Shown in pieces: positions 58,855 through 64,000 of a stretch of DNA of 64,000 nucleotides. The stretch comes from Hamadaea sp013361475 (lineage in GTDB: Bacteria > Actinomycetota > Actinomycetes > Mycobacteriales > Micromonosporaceae). Each line of letters starts with the position of its first letter. Positions within the stretch are counted from its first letter, which is position 1. Made by a program: the position numbers and the translations under genes. The stretch is taken from the NCBI RefSeq assembly GCF_040654195.1, contig NZ_JBFAHM010000011.1, positions 1 through 64,000 on the forward strand, read 5' to 3'. The notes under the pieces were generated by a model that had not been told where the DNA came from, ran no database searches, and saw only the letters and a program-made list of their open reading frames with translations.

Positions 58855-59745
58855 TCATCGCCGGGTGAGCCGGGTGGCGGACTCGATCCGGGTCAGCTTG
58901 TGGGGATTGCGGACGTAATAGATGCCGCGGATGCGGGCGTTGGAGACGCTGACCGTCAGCACACCGTCGAGGTCGCCGTCCAGGCGCAAGAGCAGCGCGG
59001 GGTTGCCGTTGACGGTGGTGGGCTCGCCGGTGAGGACCGCGCCGACGCGGGACAGCCCGGCCATGAACATGCGGGCGATCTTCTCGGCCCCGGCGACCGG
59101 CTTCGGCACCGCCTGCTTGACACCGCCGCCGTCGCTCACGAGGACGACCTCCGGCGCCAGCACGTCGAGCAGACGCTGCGTGTCGCCCGTCTCCAGCGCG
59201 TGCTGCAGCGAGTCCAGGGCCGCTCTGGTCTCGCCTTCGGACACGACCTGGCGTGGGCGGCGGGCGTCGACGTGCTGGCGGGCGCGATGGGCGATCTGGC
59301 GTACGGCTGCCGTGTTCTTGCCGATCGCCGTCGCGATCTCGTCGTAGCCGAGGTCGAACACCTCGCGCAGGACGAAGACCGCCCGCTCGGTCGGCGTCAG
59401 CGTCTCCAGCACGAGCATGACCGCCATGGACATGCTCTCGGCGAGTTCGACGTCCTCGGCCACGTCCGGCGCGGTGAGCAACGGCTCGGGCAACCACGAC
59501 CCGACGTACGCCTCCTTGCGCCGCTTCATGGTCCGCAGCCGGTTGAGCGACAGCCGGGTCGTGATCCGCACCAGGTACGCGCGATCGTCGCTCACCTGCG
59601 CCAGATCCACCTTGACCCAGCGCAGCCAGGTCTCCTGCAGCACGTCCTCGGCGTCGGCCGCCGACCCCAGCAGTTCGTAGGCGACGGTGAACAGCAGATT
59701 GCGGTGCGCGACGAAGGTTTCCGTCGCCGGATCGAGTGCGTGCAC
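58855..59745 (-). CDS. ECF41-type RNA polymerase sigma factor (SigJ-like)
   Basis: 296 residues from GTG 59745 (GGAAGG upstream). Sigma-2 (LLFTVAYELLGSAADAEDVLQ, given as AYELLGSAADAEDV) and sigma-4 (LTPTERAVFVLREVF) domains with the linker GSWLPEPLL, then a SnoaL-like C-terminal domain ending in RNPHKLTRI, the ECF41 hallmark that tunes activity in place of an anti-sigma factor. A matching promoter lies upstream. Confidence 0.93.
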   Translation of the reverse strand: MHALDPATETFVAHRNLLFTVAYELLGSAADAEDVLQETWLRWVKVDLAQVSDDRAYLVRITTRLSLNRLRTMKRRKEAYVGSWLPEPLLTAPDVAEDVELAESMSMAVMLVLETLTPTERAVFVLREVFDLGYDEIATAIGKNTAAVRQIAHRARQHVDARRPRQVVSEGETRAALDSLQHALETGDTQRLLDVLAPEVVLVSDGGGVKQAVPKPVAGAEKIARMFMAGLSRVGAVLTGEPTTVNGNPALLLRLDGDLDGVLTVSVSNARIRGIYYVRNPHKLTRIESATRLTRR

Positions 59746-59798
59746 AGCAGGGGCCTTCCGGGTAGGTGCTCGGCCAGCGTTGTTCGCTTCGGCCTCTA

Positions 59799-59825
59799 GA
59801 CACCACAGCCGCCCAGCGTGTGACA
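59799..59825 (-). promoter_or_regulatory. Candidate ECF41 autoregulatory promoter
   Basis: On the minus strand TGTCACA, exactly 16 bases, then TGTC. The published ECF41 consensus is TGTCACA with CGTC at about that spacing; one -10 base differs. It ends 54 bases before the sigma-factor GTG. Confidence 0.65.
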
Positions 59826-60001
59826 GGGCGTGAACGGGGTCACTAAAACGCGGACGCGGGCCACCGGGCGCCGAGCGCACGCGAGCAATTGCCTACATCT
59901 GGATGTCCCGATGTTCGGACGGTGACGCCCGCGCGGGAGGACTCTGAAGGGTGGATCGGCGGTGCCCAGTCGGGACACCGCCTGGAGGTATGGGAGTCGA
60001 A

Positions 60002-60622
60002 GTGTACGCACGTTCAACAACGGTGATCGCCGATCCATCGTCGATCGATCGGGCCGTCACGCTGGTACGCGATGAGATCATGCCCGCGCTCATGGCAATC
60101 GACGGCTGCATCGGGGTGTCGTGCCTGATCGAGCGGGATTCGGGCCGGTGCATCGCCACGTCGGCCTGGGAGTCCATGGAGACCATGACGGCCAGCGAAA
60201 GTCAGGTCGCTCCGCTGCGCAGTCGGCTGACGGCGTCGGTGGGGGCCGCGGGGCCGCTTGTCCAGGAATGGGAGATTCCGCTGATGCATCGGGCCCAACC
60301 GGCTCCGACCGGCGCGTACGCCCGTCTGTCGTGGCTGCAGGGCGACCCGGCGAACGCGGACGACTCGATCGAGTCGTTCCGGATGGTGCTGCCCATGCTG
60401 GACGAACTGCCCGGATTCTGCAGCGCGAGCCTGCTGGTCGACCGCGACAGCGGGCAGGCGGTGTCGACGGTGGTGTACGAGAGCTCGGCGGCGGTGGCCC
60501 GGACCCGGGAGGTCGGCCAGTCCCTGCGGAACAGGATCGCCCAGCAGGCGGGGCTCGACATCATCGAGGTGGCCGAGTTCGAACTCGCGCTGGCTCATCT
60601 GCGGGTCCCCGAATTGGTCTGA
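60002..60622 (+). CDS. Putative tandem ABM-like (dimeric alpha/beta barrel) protein
   Basis: 206 residues from GTG 60002, with GGGAG five bases upstream; ATG 59990 abuts its GGAGGT and is less likely. Two similar halves: VYARSTTVIADPSSID with GCIGVSCLIERDSGRCIATSAWES (split: GCIGVSCLIERDSG, CIATSAWES), and a second with GFCSASLLVDRDSGQAVSTVVYES (split: GFCSASLLVDRDSG, STVVYES). The repeated DRDSG-x-x-x-(S/T) pattern resembles antibiotic-biosynthesis-monooxygenase-like ferredoxin folds. Function unknown. Confidence 0.72.
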   Translation: MYARSTTVIADPSSIDRAVTLVRDEIMPALMAIDGCIGVSCLIERDSGRCIATSAWESMETMTASESQVAPLRSRLTASVGAAGPLVQEWEIPLMHRAQPAPTGAYARLSWLQGDPANADDSIESFRMVLPMLDELPGFCSASLLVDRDSGQAVSTVVYESSAAVARTREVGQSLRNRIAQQAGLDIIEVAEFELALAHLRVPELV

Positions 60623-60636
60623 CGCCATAGCGCGTC

Positions 60637-60703
60637 ATCGGTCCGCGGCCCGGACGCAATCCTGCCGGACTGTGGCACCCAGGATTGCGTCCGGGCCACC
60701 GAT
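60637..60703 (+). terminator. Long hairpin after the ABM-like gene
   Basis: 18-bp perfect stem (60647-60664 with 60680-60697) extended by ATCGGT/ACCGAT across a 4-base bulge. Fifteen bases past the stop. Unrelated in sequence to the palindromes at 26.5 and 44.5 kb. Confidence 0.75.
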
Positions 60704-60757
60704 TCCGGAGCGGATTTTCCAATGCGCTTTACCGGCGCGCGCTGGGACACTGCTGCG

Positions 60758-61324
60758 GTGGAGATCTTTCGCTGCGCGACGTGCGGGAACGAGCTCAGCG
60801 TGCCGGTTCGGCAGGTCGAGCTGCACGCAGGTCCGCACTGGTTGCTACTGGACTGCCACCACGTGAATCCTCCGCGGCTCGATCCCGGCACTTATGCGAT
60901 AGATCAGGCGGCGTACGGCCGGGATCAGGTCGCCGGCACCTTCGTCCTCTCGCCCGGCGACGTACGGGGCACCCGATTCGTCCACGAACTGGTTCTCACC
61001 GGCTGCTGGTCTCTGGTGGGCTGGAGTCCGTGCGTAGCCTGCGACGAATGCGGCGCACTGGTCGCATCCCGAACCGATGATTGTGATTCCGCGCAGGAGA
61101 CCCGTTTCTACCCTTCGACCGTCGTCGTGGAGCGCTGCGACGATCCATCCGGCGACGATCGAGATCCCTTCGGGCTGATGGCCGACTGGGACGAGGAGGC
61201 GCCCGACACCAGACGGGCCGGCTGGGTGCCCAAGCCGACGCGCCCACGGCCCGAGCTCGTTGCGACTCGGTGGGGCGGCCGTGGTCTGAAAGAGAGCCTC
61301 TACCGAGACGACCCGCCGGCCTGA
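60758..61324 (+). CDS. Cysteine-rich hypothetical protein with zinc-ribbon-like pairs
   Basis: 188 residues from GTG 60758; an upstream in-frame ATG at 60722 is possible. Starts EIFRCATCGNEL (CxxC), with further VACDECGALVASR (CxxC) in the middle, suggesting a split zinc ribbon. The segment PGDVRGTRFVHEL is followed by SLVGWSPCVACDECG. I recall similar uncharacterised proteins in actinobacteria but know no function. It converges with the next gene after three bases, without a terminator. Confidence 0.7.
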   Translation: MEIFRCATCGNELSVPVRQVELHAGPHWLLLDCHHVNPPRLDPGTYAIDQAAYGRDQVAGTFVLSPGDVRGTRFVHELVLTGCWSLVGWSPCVACDECGALVASRTDDCDSAQETRFYPSTVVVERCDDPSGDDRDPFGLMADWDEEAPDTRRAGWVPKPTRPRPELVATRWGGRGLKESLYRDDPPA

Positions 61325-61327
61325 TCT

Positions 61328-64000
61328 TCAGAGGAGTCCGGATTCGTGGGCGAGCACGGTCGCCTCAGTTCGGCTGGCCGCCCCGAGCTTGGTGAGGATC
61401 CGGGCGATGTGGGTGGCCACCGTGTTGGGCGTGATGAACAGCTCCGACGCGATCTGCGCATTCGTCCGGCCGCGTGCGAGCACGCGTAGCACGTCCAGTT
61501 CGCGTGCGGTCAACCCGAAGTCGTTGGGGGCTTTCGGCGTACCGGAGTCGAGCCGTCCGCGTACCACTAGGTCTTCGATGCGGGCCAGGAGTGGCGCGGC
61601 CTGGAGCTGTTCGGCCAGAGCCCGCGCTTCGCGGAGCCGGGACCGTGCGCCTGGCTTGTTGTTCGTGGCCAAGGCCGCACCGGCCGCGTCGAGCAGCGCA
61701 GTCGCAGTCTCGTATGGGTTGTGCAGCTCGCGCCAGGCGGTCGCCGCCTGGTCGTAGTCGCCGAGTTTGCCGCTGCGACACGCTGCGAGCGCCAGCCGGT
61801 AGGCGGTCAGCGCGGGCGACTCGCCGGTGATCGTGTCGAGCAGGTCGGCGAGCATGACCAGCCGTGCCTCGGTCTGTTGCGCGACGACCTTGTTGCGGGG
61901 TGCCGCGGCCCGGCGCGCCCGCTGAACCTCGGCCCCGATGTGCACCATGCGGCGCAGGTCGGACTGGAACCACGCCCGTGAGCGCGTCGCCAGCGCCTCG
62001 TCCAGTACACGGTCGGCCTCGTCGGGGTCGCCGCGGTCGAGCGCCCAGCCGATGCGCAGCACGAAGATGTCCGTCTTGATCTCCGTGCCCCAGGTGATCT
62101 GGCGGCTCCACGTGGTGAGCTGCCGCAGCAGCACCTCGAAGCGGTCGAACTCGCCGCGCCACCGGGCGATGCGGGCGGCGACGATGCGCAGCGTCGCCGT
62201 GTAGAGCGGCGGTGGCTCGTCGGCCAAGGCGTCGTCCACCACTGCCAGGGCCTCGTCCCATCGGCCGAGCAGGGTCAGGAACGACGCCCGGGCCGCCGCG
62301 AGCATGCTGCCGCGCGACCGCACGTGCCCGAGCTGCTCGGCGAGCCGCTGCCCGGTCGCGGCGAGGCTCACGGCTCGCTCGTAGTCACCGGCCTGACCTG
62401 CCAGCAGCGCTTCCCACTGGAAGGTGGTCAGGAAGACATGTTCCGCGCCGACCCGCTCCGCCGCGGCTCGGGATCGCGCGAATTCCGCATGCCCACGCTC
62501 GCGGTGCCCATCCTGTCCGTCGACGGCGGCGAGCACCAGCAGCGCCGGCGCGCGAAGCGCGTCGTCGTCGAGACGCTCGGCGATGTCCCAGGCCTCGCGA
62601 GCCGCGCGCCGCGTCGAGTCCAGCTGGTACGCCCCGGCGCCGACGAAGGCCAGCGTCGACAGCAGACGGCTGCGCAGCGCGTCGGCCGTGCCCGGCGGCA
62701 CCAGGTCGACGGCGCGTCGGAGGTCTTCGCTGCCGGTGCTGTCGATGCGGGCTTGAGCCTGCCCGCGGAGCCCGAGGAGGCGGGCCGTCCGTAGCGGGTC
62801 GGCAGCTTGATCGATCTCAGCGAGCGCGGCGGTGCAGTGCGCGACACCCGCGATCGACTGGCCCGCCGCGAAAGCCGCTGCGGCTGCGGTCTCCAGCACG
62901 GTCGCCCGTTCGACGTCCAGCAGGTCGGGATGCCAATGGGCCAGCACCAGCTCCAGCAGGTGCAACTGTTCGTCGTACGCGTGTTGCCGCCCAGCGCGGT
63001 CGGCTGCGTGCCACGCGACGGGTACGGCTTGGTCGGGTTCACCGGCGGCCAGCCAATGTGCCGCGAGGGTGAGATCGTCTCCGTTCCGGGCGGCCAGCGC
63101 GGTCGCGTACCGCTCGTGCCGTCGCCTGCGCTCGGCGGGCAGCATCGTCGCATACACGGTTTCCCGGATGAGGTCGTGGCGGATGGCGTACGCCGTGTCG
63201 GTGGCGGCCACCAGCCCGGCATCGACGAGATAGCCGAGGGCGGTCCGCAGGTCGGGCTCGGTCAGGCCGGACAGGCCGGTCAGGAGGCGGTCGTCGACCT
63301 CGTCCCCGGCAACGGCCAGCAGGTCCAGGACGTTTCGTGCCGGGGCGGGCAGCGTGCTGATCCGGTCGGACAACAGGGCGTGCAGATCGTCGGCGGGCAC
63401 CTCGCCGGAGTTGCTCAGGGCCTCGATGAACAGCGGGTTGCCGCCGCTGCGGCGGTGGATGCGGCGTGCGCGGGCGGCGTCGGCCGGGGTGCCGTCGATC
63501 GCCTCGAGCATCGAACCGACCGCTCGTTCGTCCAGCGGTTCGAGGGCGACGCGGACGACTTCGGCCCGCCGGCCGATCTCGGCGAACAGCACCCGGCTCG
63601 GCCCGGCCGACTCCGCCCCGGTACGCATCGTGCCGATCAGGAGCACCGGGGTGTCGGCGAGGTTGCGGGCCAGGTAGGCGAACAGCTCGCGGCTGGCGGC
63701 GTCGGCCCAGTGGAGGTCTTCGACCACCAGCACGACGGGTCGCTGCCGTGCGCAGCCGACGACGACGGTGAGGACTTCTTCGAGCAGGCGGGCTGGGGCG
63801 TACCGGTCGGGGGCGGGGCCGAGTTCAGCGAGCCAGTCGCTCAGCGCCGGCGAACCGCTGGGCAGCAGTCTCCGCACTTCTGGGACGCCGAGCCGGCGCA
63901 GCAGCTGGCGTATAATCGCTACAAAGGGCACATATGGCGCGCCATCCGAGCCCAGCTCCAGGCAATGGCCGGTCAGCACCAGCGGATCGCTCGGCAATTC
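61328..64000 (-). CDS. Large LuxR-family (LAL-type) ATPase regulator, 5' end cut by the window edge
   Basis: About 890 C-terminal residues visible. The left part in protein order is an AAA-type ATPase lacking its Walker A, which lies outside; Walker B-like VVLVVEDLHWADAAS is present. Then a long helical TPR-like region (about 300-800) and a C-terminal LuxR HTH (LTARELDVLRVLARGR, NAQIASELFITPNTVATHI). This is the LAL/MalT-like layout. Actinobacterial members are pathway regulators; target unknown. Confidence 0.9.
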   Translation of the reverse strand, partial: ELPSDPLVLTGHCLELGSDGAPYVPFVAIIRQLLRRLGVPEVRRLLPSGSPALSDWLAELGPAPDRYAPARLLEEVLTVVVGCARQRPVVLVVEDLHWADAASRELFAYLARNLADTPVLLIGTMRTGAESAGPSRVLFAEIGRRAEVVRVALEPLDERAVGSMLEAIDGTPADAARARRIHRRSGGNPLFIEALSNSGEVPADDLHALLSDRISTLPAPARNVLDLLAVAGDEVDDRLLTGLSGLTEPDLRTALGYLVDAGLVAATDTAYAIRHDLIRETVYATMLPAERRRRHERYATALAARNGDDLTLAAHWLAAGEPDQAVPVAWHAADRAGRQHAYDEQLHLLELVLAHWHPDLLDVERATVLETAAAAAFAAGQSIAGVAHCTAALAEIDQAADPLRTARLLGLRGQAQARIDSTGSEDLRRAVDLVPPGTADALRSRLLSTLAFVGAGAYQLDSTRRAAREAWDIAERLDDDALRAPALLVLAAVDGQDGHRERGHAEFARSRAAAERVGAEHVFLTTFQWEALLAGQAGDYERAVSLAATGQRLAEQLGHVRSRGSMLAAARASFLTLLGRWDEALAVVDDALADEPPPLYTATLRIVAARIARWRGEFDRFEVLLRQLTTWSRQITWGTEIKTDIFVLRIGWALDRGDPDEADRVLDEALATRSRAWFQSDLRRMVHIGAEVQRARRAAAPRNKVVAQQTEARLVMLADLLDTITGESPALTAYRLALAACRSGKLGDYDQAATAWRELHNPYETATALLDAAGAALATNNKPGARSRLREARALAEQLQAAPLLARIEDLVVRGRLDSGTPKAPNDFGLTARELDVLRVLARGRTNAQIASELFITPNTVATHIARILTKLGAASRTEATVLAHESGLL

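Overview
The window is high-GC actinobacterial chromosome. Dense single-orientation operons, GTG starts, ATGA/GTGA overlaps and the very frequent GTACGC/GCGTACGC strings suggest a filamentous actinomycete, probably Micromonosporaceae; this is a style judgement, not a phylogeny. About 55 genes are supported. Two are cut by the window edges: phosphoketolase on the left and a large LuxR-type ATPase regulator on the right. I see no tRNA, rRNA, CRISPR array or insertion sequence. No gap between genes exceeds about 260 bases.

Layout. (1) 1-7.3 kb is a DosR/DevR-type dormancy or hypoxia module: phosphoketolase, tandem universal stress protein, Acg-like nitroreductase, a DevR-like regulator and a GNAT/acyl-CoA-synthetase protein acetyltransferase. 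Matches to the DosR box lie upstream of the regulated genes. (2) 7.5-12.2 kb holds a secreted repeat protein and a very large secreted lytic-transglycosylase/SGNH-hydrolase fusion. (3) 12.3-15.5 kb is a likely biological-conflict cassette: an EACC1-like membrane protein translationally coupled to a caspase-like protease fused to a CvnA-type kinase core, next to two AT-richer orphan genes. (4) 15.6-20.7 kb is an NMT1/SsuA-type ABC importer divergent from a CitA/CitB-type two-component system. (5) 20.7-33.7 kb is mixed housekeeping and signalling: two NarL-type two-component systems, a WXG100-like/DUF1023/lipoprotein operon, a cold-shock protein, a methyltransferase, membrane proteins, GNAT, DUF4236-TPR, an EgtC-like amidotransferase and an APH-like kinase.

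(6) 33.7-55.1 kb is a plant cell-wall (pectin) utilisation island. It has two Gfo/Idh/MocA oxidoreductases and a GH51 arabinofuranosidase. Next comes a LacI regulator divergent from a complete L-rhamnose pathway (mutarotase, isomerase, aldolase-dehydrogenase fusion, kinase, DUF1961). A secreted GH12 glucanase follows, then a YesL/lipoprotein/two-permease importer ending in two tandem PL26-like exo-rhamnogalacturonan lyases, one without a signal and one with a Tat signal. LacI-type operators (TGAAACGTTTCA and near matches) occur at both the rhamnose promoter and the importer promoter, so one repressor may control both.

(7) 55.1-64 kb has two small membrane proteins divergent from a TetR regulator with three operator-like repeats, an SDR enzyme, an ABC-2-like membrane protein and an ECF41 sigma factor with its own consensus-like promoter. 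After these come an ABM-like protein, a cysteine-rich orphan and the truncated LuxR regulator. Strong GC hairpins mark most operon ends. Two intergenic hairpins (26.5 and 44.5 kb) are copies of one long palindrome that differ by a compensatory base pair.
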